DNA of 22,661 nt, taken from NCBI RefSeq assembly GCF_000485595.1, contig NW_014577194.1:767754-790414 (forward strand), in the 5' to 3' direction. The notes under the pieces are model-generated. The model was not told the DNA's origin. It searched no databases and was given only the letters and a program-made list of their open reading frames with translations. Positions 9,815 to 18,219 of the stretch are shown piece after piece (positions within the stretch are counted from its first letter, which is position 1; each line of letters starts with the position of its first letter). A program made the position numbers and the translations under genes. This DNA comes from Priapulus caudatus (lineage: Eukaryota > Priapulida > Priapulimorpha > Priapulimorphida > Priapulidae).

Positions 9815-10736
9815 GTTTTTATTCACCTAAGATTGTATAGATGTGCCGATCGCTACATAGCACCTGAGAGGTAGATATCAGGTTACAATAAATAAATAAT
9901 ACTAACCTATTCGTTTACTTTCGATACGTTGTACAGTAAAAGAAACATGTAGCGTTACTCGGCCGATACATAAAGCCTATTCATGAGTCTTCTCACCAGC
10001 GTAAAAAGTCAGGCATCGCCCGCACGCGATCTGCATTATGAGCAGGAGAAGAACACGGCGCTACAGGTCTACTATTATGCATGCAGTGGTCCGGCCGGGG
10101 ATAATGCAGTTCTTCTGCCAGCGTACGCCCAACTAACAAGGCCTTATTAGTTGTTTTAACAGACGACGCGAATAAATTCCTCAAAGCTATATGACCCGGA
10201 CGACAAGTTGACAGTTAATTGCACAGGTAGAACGCTGTTATAGTGCGCGTGCTGATGAACTGCTCACACAGAACATCGGGCACAGGCCTCCGTGGCAAAA
10301 ACACAAATGGTGAAATGAGTTGCGAAGCTTAACGTAGGAGCAGCGCACGTGAATGGTCATTCTGGATTCGCATTTTGCGAACTAAATGAAGCCAGCCCAT
10401 GTAGCACATTCAAGCTGTTTTGTGTGTCCGCAAATTTTGCTCGCGGTATTGACAGACTTCTGTTACAGCTCAAGCCCCCTGCGCTCTGTTTTTTATAGAT
10501 AGCTTTGCCGTATTTCCATTATTTGCTTGCGCCACAACTTAATTCGTATACGCTACTCGACCTGCTTTGGTCGATTCCAAAATCTTCGCAGATTGACCTC
10601 ACGTGACGCTTACGCTTTACTTCACACGCCGATAAAAAATCTTACATGAACAAAATTTAATGTGCGGAGAACGAGCGCCAGAAATCTTCCATTATAGGAA
10701 CCATTTGCATTCATGATTGCTCGCAAATCACCCCTG
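9815..10736 (+). repeat. repeat B, copy 1, ending at the gap
   Basis: This 922-bp stretch is collinear with 10762-11614. The first 65 or so bases are identical, starting GTTTTTATTCACCTAAG; after that the copies differ mainly by small indels. Copy 1 ends exactly where the N run begins. No open frame is shared between the copies. Confidence 0.92.
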
Positions 10737-10761
10737 NNNNNNNNNNNNNNNNNNNNNNNNN
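10737..10761. other. assembly gap, 25 N
   Basis: Twenty-five consecutive N. Repeat B copy 1 ends at the base before it and copy 2 starts at the base after it. Confidence 1.
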
Positions 10762-11614
10762 GTTTTTATTCACCTAAGATTGTATAGATGTGCCGATCGC
10801 TACATAGCACCTGAGAGGTAGATATCAGTTAAATAAATAAATAATGAACCTATTCTTTACTTTCGATAGTACAGTACAAAGAACATGTAGGTTACTCTGC
10901 GATACATAGAGCTATTCATAATCTTCTCCATGCGTAAAAAAGTCAGGCATCGCCCGCACGCGTCCTGCATTAGAGCAGGAGCAATGAACACGGCGCTACA
11001 GTCTACTATATCTATATGCATGTAGTCGTGCGGGGGTAATGCAGCCTTCTGCAGCGTACGCAACTATCAAGTGACCTTATTAGTTTTTACAGACGACAGA
11101 ATAAATCCTCAAAGTATATAGGCGGACGACAAGTGACAGTAATTGCATAGTAGAACGCTGTTATGTGCAGCGTGCTGATGAACTGCTCACACAGGCATCG
11201 CACAGGCCTCGTGGAAAAACACAAGGTGAAATGAGTTCGAAGCTTAACGTAGAGGGCACGTGAAGGTCATCTGATTCGCATTTGCGAACTCAATGAAGCA
11301 GCCATGTAGACATTCAACTGTTTTGTGTGCAAAATTTGCTCGCGGATTGAAGACTTCTGTTACAGCTCAAGCCCCCTGCGCCTGTTTTTGTATGTAGCTT
11401 GGTATTTCCATTATTTGCTTGCGTACAACTTAATTCGTACGCTAACTCCGACTGCTTGGTCGATTCAAAAAATCTTCACAGATGACCTCCACGTGACCTC
11501 TACGTTTAACTTCACCACGGATAAAAATCTTACATTAAAAAATTTAATGTGGGAGAAGAGGCCAGAAATCTTCATATAGGAACCATTTGATCATATGCTC
11601 GAAATCACCCTTGG
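10762..11614 (+). repeat. repeat B, copy 2, starting at the gap
   Basis: About 853 bp collinear with copy 1 and about 7 percent shorter. It ends with CGAAATCACCCTTG, matching the CGCAAATCACCCCTG at the very end of copy 1. Beyond this the sequence continues as single-copy DNA. Confidence 0.92.
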
Positions 11615-11805
11615 GTATTTTTCCGTTTCGATCAATCATTTCGTCAGAGTGCAGTGCTTACAAAAACTAGACCGAGGGCACTCACGGAGAGTGCATACCT
11701 CCGCCAGCATGCAAGATGTATGTGTTACGAGCTGGCTCGCTGCGCTGGCTGGCTGGCTCGCTGACTCGACGCGCTAATATCGATCGCGCGAACACACGAG
11801 AGCGA
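11615..11805. other. unannotated sequence
   Basis: No gene or element that I can support. A GCTGGCTGGCTGGCTC patch lies at about 11744-11760. Confidence 0.4.
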
Positions 11806-11843
11806 TCACATAACCTCCTCCACTCCGTGGGCGGAGGTAATAA
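11806..11843. repeat. ACCTCC/GGAGGT hairpin motif, copy 1
   Basis: CATAACCTCC and GGCGGAGGTAATAA form an inverted repeat, with arms ACCTCC (11813-11818) and GGAGGT (11833-11838). A near-identical motif recurs at 22255-22285 with the same flanking CATA and TAAT. I believe this hairpin ends a dispersed element in many aquatic invertebrate genomes, but that is from general memory and unchecked. Confidence 0.65.
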
Positions 11844-11899
11844 GGCTATTCAATTATCTACTGTAGTACGCGGTGCATTAGCCGCAACCCAGATATAGA

Positions 11900-12050
11900 A
11901 AGTAATAATCTGAAAAAAGGTTTTGCTACATAATGGCCCTCCTCAGCAGCCTACCGGGCATATGCTCACCATAAATAAGGCCGCACCCCAAGTTTTTACC
12001 CTTCAAATACCCTGTAATATAGCCCTCCTCAATATATGCGCCGGTAAGTA
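11900..12050 (-). repeat. degenerate GAGGAGGGC-type tandem units
   Basis: On the minus strand, TTGAGGAGGGCTATATTAC and CTGAGGAGGGCCATTATG lie about 90 bases apart, with TTGAAGGGTA and GGGGTGCGGCC between them. This is a decayed tandem or dispersed repeat. A 7-bp inverted pair ACGGTAC/GTACCGT follows at about 12059-12092. Confidence 0.45.
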
Positions 12051-12432
12051 TAATGATACGGTACGGATACTACGCTATACACTGTACCGTAGCTGGAGAC
12101 AAACCCGCGCGAATAAGCCGCGAATTGTTTTTATATCAACCGCGCAGCATGCTATATACAACACGCAAGAATATCCACAATATGCGCTGGCCAGAAATAC
12201 AAATATTTAAAGACAAGAGCCGCAGAGCGTCTGGGCTCATCTGAGGTCTGTTGCTACGGTTATAAACGTAACATTTAAGTCGTGCGTAGTGACACCTTTG
12301 TTAGGCGCAGATATGCAGATACGCAGTTGCGTACACATCATTTCAGCAACCTTCTGCATTCTGCATACCTGCCAAATCCCATTGTTTGATACAAATCGCG
12401 TGCCTGAAACTCCTGTTTTATGGTGCATTGTG

Positions 12433-12450
12433 ACCCTAACCCTAACCCTA
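12433..12450. repeat. three telomere-type units (interstitial)
   Basis: ACCCTAACCCTAACCCTA is three perfect units of the animal telomere repeat read on the C-rich strand. It is far from any sequence end and too short to be a telomere. It lies 22 bases before the 39-bp repeat flanking repeat A copy 2. Confidence 0.85.
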
Positions 12451-12471
12451 TTTTAAAAAATAATAATTAAT

Positions 12472-12510
12472 TGTTGTAAAAAATATTTGTTGTTATGAAA
12501 TTGTTGTAAA
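12472..12510 (+). repeat. 39-bp direct repeat, left of repeat A copy 2
   Basis: It starts TGTTGTAAAAAATATTTG and ends GAAATTGTTGTAAA, and matches 14192-14230 at 38 of 39 positions. It is absent from the flanks of repeat A copy 1. It is itself built from TTGTTGTAAA-like subunits. Confidence 0.9.
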
Positions 12511-12795
12511 AATAGTGTGTGCGCGCGCGTGTGTGTGTGTGTTTTGACATCGCTTTTCTCGTGTTTTATCACTGAATCGCGGTAACTGAAGATAATTTCA
12601 GAATCACCACGTCTTGAAGGTGGTTCTGGCTGATACAAAAATTTAAAAAAGTTAATAAAGCTCCTCTGCCGCCTACTGTGGTGACTCTGGTGTGGCCACT
12701 TCAGGCGTGCATAGCGACACGTTTGTTAGGCCGCAATGTGTTCACATATATGCGCTGAAACAGTGCGCGTTTACATTGCGTTACTATACATGCAG

Positions 12796-12822
12796 GGATA
12801 GATAGCTAGATAACTAGATAGC

Positions 12823-12868
<46 letters not shown>

Positions 12869-12890
12869 TATAGATAGATAGATAGATAGA
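12796..12890. repeat. (GATA)n array inside repeat A copy 2
   Basis: Uninterrupted GATA units dominate, with a few GCTA/ACTA variants at the left end. Confidence 0.95.
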
Positions 12891-13356
12891 CTAGAACTCG
12901 AGAGGATAAAGAATCATGTTCACAATACTTACATTAGGTGCAAGTTGTTTCCTTGCCTTCTATTTACTAGTGCAATTATTGTAATTGGTAATGGTACGAG
13001 TGACGGCCATTATTTGACATGCCAGTACAAATTATAGAACATCTTTTCAAACGGCATCCTGTAATTTATGCACGTTTCTCAAATGGGAATAAAAATTGTA
13101 CGTACCAAAATCAAAAAGACAAACCATTCATCACTGACAGATAGGTGCTCGACAGGTATAGAAGCTCGAGTTCGCGCGTGCGTGCGTACGTGCGCGCGTG
13201 CGTGTATGTTTGGAGTGTATGTGCGCGCGCGTGCGTATTCATTTATTTATTTATTTATTATCGTTATATATAGGTTAATGACAATATCAGAGCAAATAAC
13301 AGGTTCTAATTAATAGGACTACTATTTATTCTCGCTAATCTTACACGACTACTGTG

Positions 13357-13457
13357 ATGATATCAGGAGTTAATAATAGAGTTATTATCTATTATTTCTA
13401 TATTTATTTTATTTATATCTATATACAGAGATCTATATTATTCACTCCTGATGATAT
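13357..13457. mobile_element. CAGGAG-ended hairpin element with perfect 7-bp target duplication
   Basis: The element body is 13364-13450 (87 bp). It starts CAGGAGTTAATAATAGAG, and the complement of its right end is CAGGAGTGAATAATATAG. The heptamer ATGATAT flanks it perfectly (13357-13363 and 13451-13457). The same element occupies the same place in repeat A copy 1, so it inserted before repeat A was copied. It shares its CAGGAGT...ATAATAG ends and 7-bp duplication length with 16517-16617. Confidence 0.75.
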
Positions 13458-14191
13458 ATATAGTTGAGGTGCCGTCAGCTGGCAGCACGACTCCCGCAAC
13501 CTGAACCCGTCCTCACCGGGTATCACGTCATTTGTCAAGCTTGCCTATCCGTAGCAGCCGCGCTCTAAGCGTCTGCCCATCCTGACACTAATCCGCACCA
13601 CTTAGCTCGAAAAGTTAGCTCGAAAGTTAGCAAAGTCAAAAGTCAAAAGTAACTCGACGTACGACTGCGCCTTATACGAACGAGGCAAACGCAGGTCGCT
13701 CTCATCGCAGCGCGCAAACAACAGCGAAAACCCGAGAGACGCATTCTCGGAAATCTACGTCCGGAGATACGGGAAGGCCATTACCGAAGCTAGCCTGGCT
13801 GGAAACCTTTTAAGATAATCGCCACTATAGCAGCCGCATACTAGCAGCAGCTGCTGCCAGCTGTGCACCTGCCTATACGCGAAAACCCGCAACGAGCCAC
13901 GATCAAACTATATAGGATACGCTTGGATACTACGCTACCGGATCAAGAGAGGCAAAACGTTTCCCCAAGTTGACCTACAATCGAAATCGAACTTCGAGAG
14001 GACCGCGATGGGCTAGAAGAGCCCCAAGGAACGCGGTGCAGGTGGTGGCCAGACGCTGAAGCGGAAGGCACAGTCACGACTAGACAAGTGTCAATAGCTA
14101 CAAACCAACTCCAGACGCGGCAAAATCAGGCGCGATGTACGCCTCTCGATATCCCCTATATATACTTGATATATATATATATATATATATA

Positions 14192-14230
14192 TGTTGTAAA
14201 AATTATTTGTTGTTATGAAATTGTTGTAAA
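14192..14230 (+). repeat. 39-bp direct repeat, right of repeat A copy 2
   Basis: Second copy of the repeat at 12472-12510, with one substitution (AATTATTTG against AAATATTTG). It begins directly after the TA array that ends repeat A. Confidence 0.9.
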
Positions 14231-14320
14231 TAAATCATGTAAATATTTTCCTTAATTGGAAAGAAATAATTAAATGGATAAAGATAGAAAAATACAGAAA
14301 ACAAATAAATAATAAATAAT

Positions 14321-14390
14321 CTGATGGGATTCGATCCAAGGACCTTTGAGCTGTAATCCTGTGCTGTAGCCGTTTGGCTATCGAGGCATA
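14321..14390 (-). repeat. tRNA-like sequence, probable SINE head
   Basis: On the minus strand, TAGCCAAACGG (14370-14380) fits an RNA polymerase III A box, and GGATCGAATCC (14327-14337) fits a B box with one mismatch. Their spacing is about that of a tRNA. A TAGC/GCTA pair is in place for a D arm. However, the 5' acceptor strand GCCTCGA has no matching 3' strand and the T stem has mismatches, so this is not a functional tRNA. It is most likely the head of a tRNA-derived SINE or a tRNA pseudogene; an A/T-rich stretch follows it. Confidence 0.65.
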
Positions 14391-14628
14391 TTGGATTTCC
14401 AGATTATGGATGTGCCATGAATATGAGAACACTGTGACATCATTGAGGCAGTTCAGGAATCCATGTTTAACCCTCCTCTTGAGGGTCATCAGCCACTTAC
14501 TCCTCGCACGTCAGTGGAAAGCACATTTCATGGTCCTTTCAATAAACTGATAAAAATGGTAGGTCAGCGCTGAAACAAAAAAGTTTTTCACTGTCCGTTA
14601 GGCCATGTCCTCAGAAAACGTCTGATAT

Positions 14629-14664
14629 CTGACCTTTCCCCCACTGCCCTTTGACCTGTGACCT
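14629..14664 (-). promoter_or_regulatory. DR1-type AGGTCA half-site pair
   Basis: TGACCTGTGACCT at 14652-14664 is two AGGTCA half-sites on the minus strand spaced by one base, the arrangement bound by RXR/HNF4-type nuclear receptors. A further TGACCT lies at about 14630. It falls inside a dispersed repeat, so function is not implied. Confidence 0.4.
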
Positions 14665-14728
14665 CCAATTTCGGCACAGTGATGGCTTTTCCTACCATGA
14701 TGCTATACACCGAATATTAAGAGCATAG

Positions 14729-14925
14729 GTCGAGCCGTTTAGATTTGTGCCGCAATTCTGCATTTCCTCCCTATACCTTAAGTTAAGAAGGGAATGTTCC
14801 CCCTTCTTTTACACCTCTTGACCTTTGACCTTTGACCCCCAGCTTCGACATCCCAACTCGTTTTCGGATTACCCCCCTACGCCCCGATTTTCGAATCCGT
14901 ACGTCGAGCCGTTTAGATTTGTGCC
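14729..14925 (+). repeat. direct repeat of 23 bases at 174-base spacing
   Basis: GTCGAGCCGTTTAGATTTG followed by TGCC occurs at 14729-14751 and at 14903-14925, identical in both. Each is preceded by a TGACCT-rich segment and a TTTCGG/CTTCGACA-type segment, so the larger unit (about 174 bp) appears to be duplicated and diverged. No coding content. Confidence 0.8.
14819..14838 (-). promoter_or_regulatory. triple DR1-spaced half-sites
   Basis: TGACCT, TGACCT and TGACCC follow each other with a single T between them. On the minus strand this is three AGGTCA-like half-sites with one-base spacing. It is a plausible nuclear-receptor site by motif only, and it is also part of the duplicated unit. 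Confidence 0.45.
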
Positions 14926-14932
14926 CAACTGT

Positions 14933-14954
14933 TGACGCACGCACGCACGCACGA
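14933..14954. repeat. (ACGC)n tail following the duplicated unit
   Basis: GACGCACGCACGCACGCACG lies eight bases after the second 23-base repeat. Its position suggests a simple-repeat 3' tail on a dispersed element. Confidence 0.75.
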
Positions 14955-15841
14955 TCATGCGATTCTACAAGCTGCATCTGACTACGTCGGATGAGCTAAA
15001 AAAAACATTGGGATTCAGAGCGCCGGTTACGTTAAAGGTTAACGTAATAACGTTGCTTAAATTTCGGAACATTTTACGAAAGTGACCCGAGGCCCGATGA
15101 AAGCTCCCTCTTATCCTGGGCTACTAATGGGATATATACGAGAATACGGCCGGTGAGCGCGCAGACACGCCCACGGCATAGAAGTTCAAGTCACGGTGAG
15201 CAACTTGAAGCCAGCTCGAAAACAGAAGGGAATCTATGCCACACCGTGTAACATAACACGCTTCAAACGCTCGCCCGACGCCACAACACACTTTTAATAA
15301 CCCTTTTAACACCTTTTAATCGGCGCACAAAACACCCAACCGCAGGTCAATTAGCAATAGCAACGCATTGTCATCGTGATTAGCGCCGCATTAACACAAC
15401 CTAAACCGACGAATTCATCGCTATTAGTCTGCATAGCGTTGGTTGGTTTTAGAACGCGATACTGCTCCCCAGCGGGCAAAATTGTGATGATGCAAGCGCG
15501 CGCACGTAACACTTTAGAATACGTTTAACGCGTATTAATGAATAATTAACAGTCTCTTGACTTTAAACCGAGTACGTTTACGCGCCTCGTGAACATTATA
15601 ATTAGTATTCAGCCTACATGCCTCGCTATACGTGTTCATATTTGCATAATGACGCGGTAATGTAAATCATAAACACGTATCTTGTGACTTACAGGCAGAA
15701 ATAGACAGGTTTGGAAAAACGTGAACATCTACTCAAAATATCAGTGGCTATTCTACTTACTACAATGTAATATGGGTGTAACGACTCGCGTGACGTTACA
15801 CACTGGAGAGTGCGGAGAGGAAGGAGATTGTTATAACGCCT
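14955..15841. other. unannotated sequence
   Basis: No recognisable gene. Small structures are TTCAAGT/ACTTGAA around an 11-base loop at about 15184-15212, and three CCTTTTAA-like units at 15291-15320. The minus-strand frame 15124-15312 has no recognised domain. Confidence 0.5.
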
Positions 15842-15853
15842 CACGTGACGTCA
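15842..15853. promoter_or_regulatory. overlapping E-box and CRE motif
   Basis: CACGTG (15842-15847) overlaps the palindromic CRE TGACGTCA (15846-15853). A related CGTGACGTTACA lies at 15790-15801. These are exact consensus matches, but there is no nearby gene or TATA context to support a promoter. Confidence 0.4.
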
Positions 15854-16049
15854 TTCGGGTGACAGAGGGAGATGAGAGAAGAGTGTCGTGAAGATGACAG
15901 GTGGTCGACGGACGACAATAAGACGGACGACAATATGACAGCTACTGGAAATTTCTCGTGTATTGTACAACAATCATTCGGACAAAACGTCGTTGCATTT
16001 TATTTCCGTTTTTTCCTTTATTTCATTTTTTTTTGCATCGCTTTTATAC

Positions 16050-16428
16050 AGTTTCGCAACGGTTAACTCGTACTAAAAACATTACAATCAACCGCTACAA
16101 AGCGAACACCTTTTTGGCTGTGTACTGTTTCTGAATAAGGCAATAAAACAAGGAAGAATCGCGCGTGCAGAAAACGCTTGGCAAACCGATTTTACCGTGT
16201 TCCCCCTGAGTGCATGGCCAAGCGTGCGTGCTAAACTCCAATTAGTTTTTTTAAAGACATGCTTTTAAAGACTTCTTCCTGCATGGTGTAAACAGTCTAA
16301 AAGCCTCTAATCCAGTAACTAAAACTAAAAGTAACAGTAACTAAAATCCGATTGTTTTTCAAATCAGGCGAGTCAAACATCAAGGCTTCACGGAAATGAC
16401 TCCAGTCAGAGTGAAAATTGCTACACGA
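16050..16428 (+). repeat. repeat R, copy 2
   Basis: This is the longer counterpart of 8441-8669. It retains about 130 bases (TACTAAAAACATTACAATCA through GATTTTACCG) that are mostly missing from copy 1. It also has a short internal duplication of AGTAACTAAAA at about 16313-16347. Confidence 0.85.
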
Positions 16429-16509
16429 GCAATAGTTTGCAATGTTTTCAACACAACACATCACAGGTTATATTCATTGCAGTCCGCTAGTATGCGTTGA
16501 TGCAATTGG

Positions 16510-16624
16510 ATACAATCAGGAGTAGATAATAGGGAATTATATTATCTATCTTATTATATTATATTATATTATGGAATTATATTATCTATATTATCTATCC
16601 CCTATTATCTACTCCTGATACAAT
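16510..16624. mobile_element. CAGGAG-ended hairpin element, 101 bp, 7-bp target duplication
   Basis: The body is 16517-16617. Both ends carry CAGGAGTAGATAATAGGG as a perfect 18-bp terminal inverted repeat, and the AT-rich inner part is also self-complementary in places (ATTATATTATCTAT). ATACAAT flanks it on both sides (16510-16516, 16618-16624). If the TIR is instead read as starting ATCAGG, the duplication shrinks to ACA. It has no coding capacity, and the whole element can fold into one hairpin. Confidence 0.82.
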
Positions 16625-17882
16625 TTTATGAAAGATTGATAATTATTGGACAGTCAACCTATTTTGAGTAAACTACATTTCTCCCATTTGCAATTCCAGG
16701 ACAACGACGAAAATACAAAAGAACATCACTGATGCATTTCATGCATCAATAAAACCAATTATAATATAATCTATTTTATTGGTAAAAATTATTTTGAATA
16801 GTAAACACAACTTTATAACGCATATTTAGAATTTGAATCCGACTAGTTGAAGAATTATTCAGTACTACAAGCCCATTACAAACGAATGGATCGACAAATG
16901 GATGGACGGACAGACGGAGGGACGAACAGACAGAGACAAACAGGGACCGGCGAACATAAATATACTGCATGCTGCTTCCAACTTATTACTATAAATATTA
17001 AATGGCAATTTAAATGCCATAGAATATTTAGCCAAAAGTTGTTAATGCCTGGCTAGGACGATAAATACAATGCTGCGGCAATCAGTTTACAGTGTTTGAA
17101 GTAGCTAAACTGTTTAATAAATAAAAAGTACCGCTACGCTTTCATAACACACCCTGTCACTTTCTCACACACTGGATAAAAGATTCACATACCAGGATGT
17201 TGTAGACGGGAAGCCTCTAAGGCGGTAGCACTACTATAGCAAGTCCACGTGTTGCTACTGCTATCTCCAGCTACATATACATTCATGTAAACTGCATGCT
17301 TACAATGTTACTACGATTAAATTGTCGAAATAGCCATGGAGACCACTGCTATGTTGTACTGCATGCTTTTATATATGCCACACGCATATCGACTCGTAAA
17401 TGTAGAAGTATAACACATCACGCAACAGTGAAAATAAACATAAAAATTCTTAATAATGTAATTATCGGTGTTAGCTTGCAATGCCAGCCGATGTAACCTG
17501 CATGAATATATGTTTTATGTACAAATAAATCATCTAGAATCTCGAATACTGAATTTCGACACACTTTCATTTCAGCACGCACACGCACAGGGAACTTCAT
17601 TTATAATGACGGCATGTAAGTCCCCCCTGTCGTCATGTAATCGGGTTTCCGCGGCAGTAGCCAACTGTTGTAAAGCTCTATTAGCAATGTCAACATCCTT
17701 GAGCCGTGGTATAACCACCGGGATTTGTAACATAACAACGTTAGTCGCAAGGATTAGTGTGCGTGCCAGGAATGATGGAGCAGCCTGGTAGCCACTTCTG
17801 GTATTTGTCGAAGTTACCGTGTTCACATAACCGGTATTATACTGTGTTCGTCCATAAAGCACCGCCATCATTTAATCAGCCT
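16625..17882. other. mostly unannotated; short GGAC/GACA patch
   Basis: A degenerate GGACGGACAGAC-type patch lies at 16888-16948. A minus-strand frame of 99 codons at 17572-17871 has a mildly hydrophobic segment and no domain I recognise; it stops next to the inverted-repeat element at 17883. No gene is called. Confidence 0.5.
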
Positions 17883-18219
17883 GTTCTGCTAGCATCTATG
17901 ACAAATACGACATATAACGCATACGTTACAACATAACAACATTCACAACAACATAATACGCATATACGCTCTCCTATGACACTATTTGTCATAGGAAGAT
18001 ACTTCCTATGACAAATATTGGCGAGTCAACTTCGTTCCGCTTTACAGCTGAAATTCACTGCTTGCGTTCATAATAGCGCTCCTAAACTCCTATAATATAT
18101 CCTATAATGCGCACAACACATACAACTATATTTGTCATAGGAAGAATCTTCCTATGACAAATAGTGTCATAGGAGAGCGTATATGCGTATGTCGTATTTA
18201 TCATAGATGCTAGCAGAAC
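17883..18219. mobile_element. inverted-repeat element with two internal hairpins, copy 1
   Basis: Its left end GTTCTGCTAGCATCTATGAC is the complement of its right end over more than 30 bases with one change. The inverted repeat resumes with CGCATATACGCTCTCCTATG after about 40 unmatched bases on the left. Inside each arm sits a separate 33-bp hairpin. The left one (17984-18016) has arms ATTTGTCATAGGAAG; the right one (18130-18162) has arms ATTTGTCATAGGAAGA, perfect with a one-base loop. The centre GGCGAGTCAACTTCGTTCC is shared with copy 2. No coding capacity. Weak homology of the ends may extend to a flanking TA on each side. Confidence 0.88.

Larger units (their letters stand above)
12515..14191 (+). 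repeat. repeat A, copy 2 (about 1.68 kb)
   Basis: It is collinear with 2841-4728 over its whole length. It opens in a GT/GC array (12515-12541), carries a cleaner GATA array (12796-12890) and GCGT patch (about 13175-13205), and ends in a pure TA array to 14192. It is bracketed immediately by a 39-bp direct repeat, which suggests that this copy was inserted into pre-existing sequence. There is no coding potential. Confidence 0.9.

Noticed and set aside
12433-12450. A chromosome end (telomere)
   Set aside because: Only three units, internal, with ordinary sequence on both sides.
14321-14390. A functional tRNA gene on the minus strand
   Set aside because: The acceptor stem cannot form and the T stem has mismatches; only the A and B boxes are convincing.
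15842-15853. A promoter based on the E-box/CRE overlap
   Set aside because: The motif is exact, but there is no adjacent gene, TATA box or transcript evidence, so it is listed only as a motif.
17572-17871. A 99-codon minus-strand frame with a mildly hydrophobic segment
   Set aside because: No recognisable domain and no clear splice context; an overlapping plus-strand frame is also open. It remains a weak exon candidate that RNA-seq could settle.
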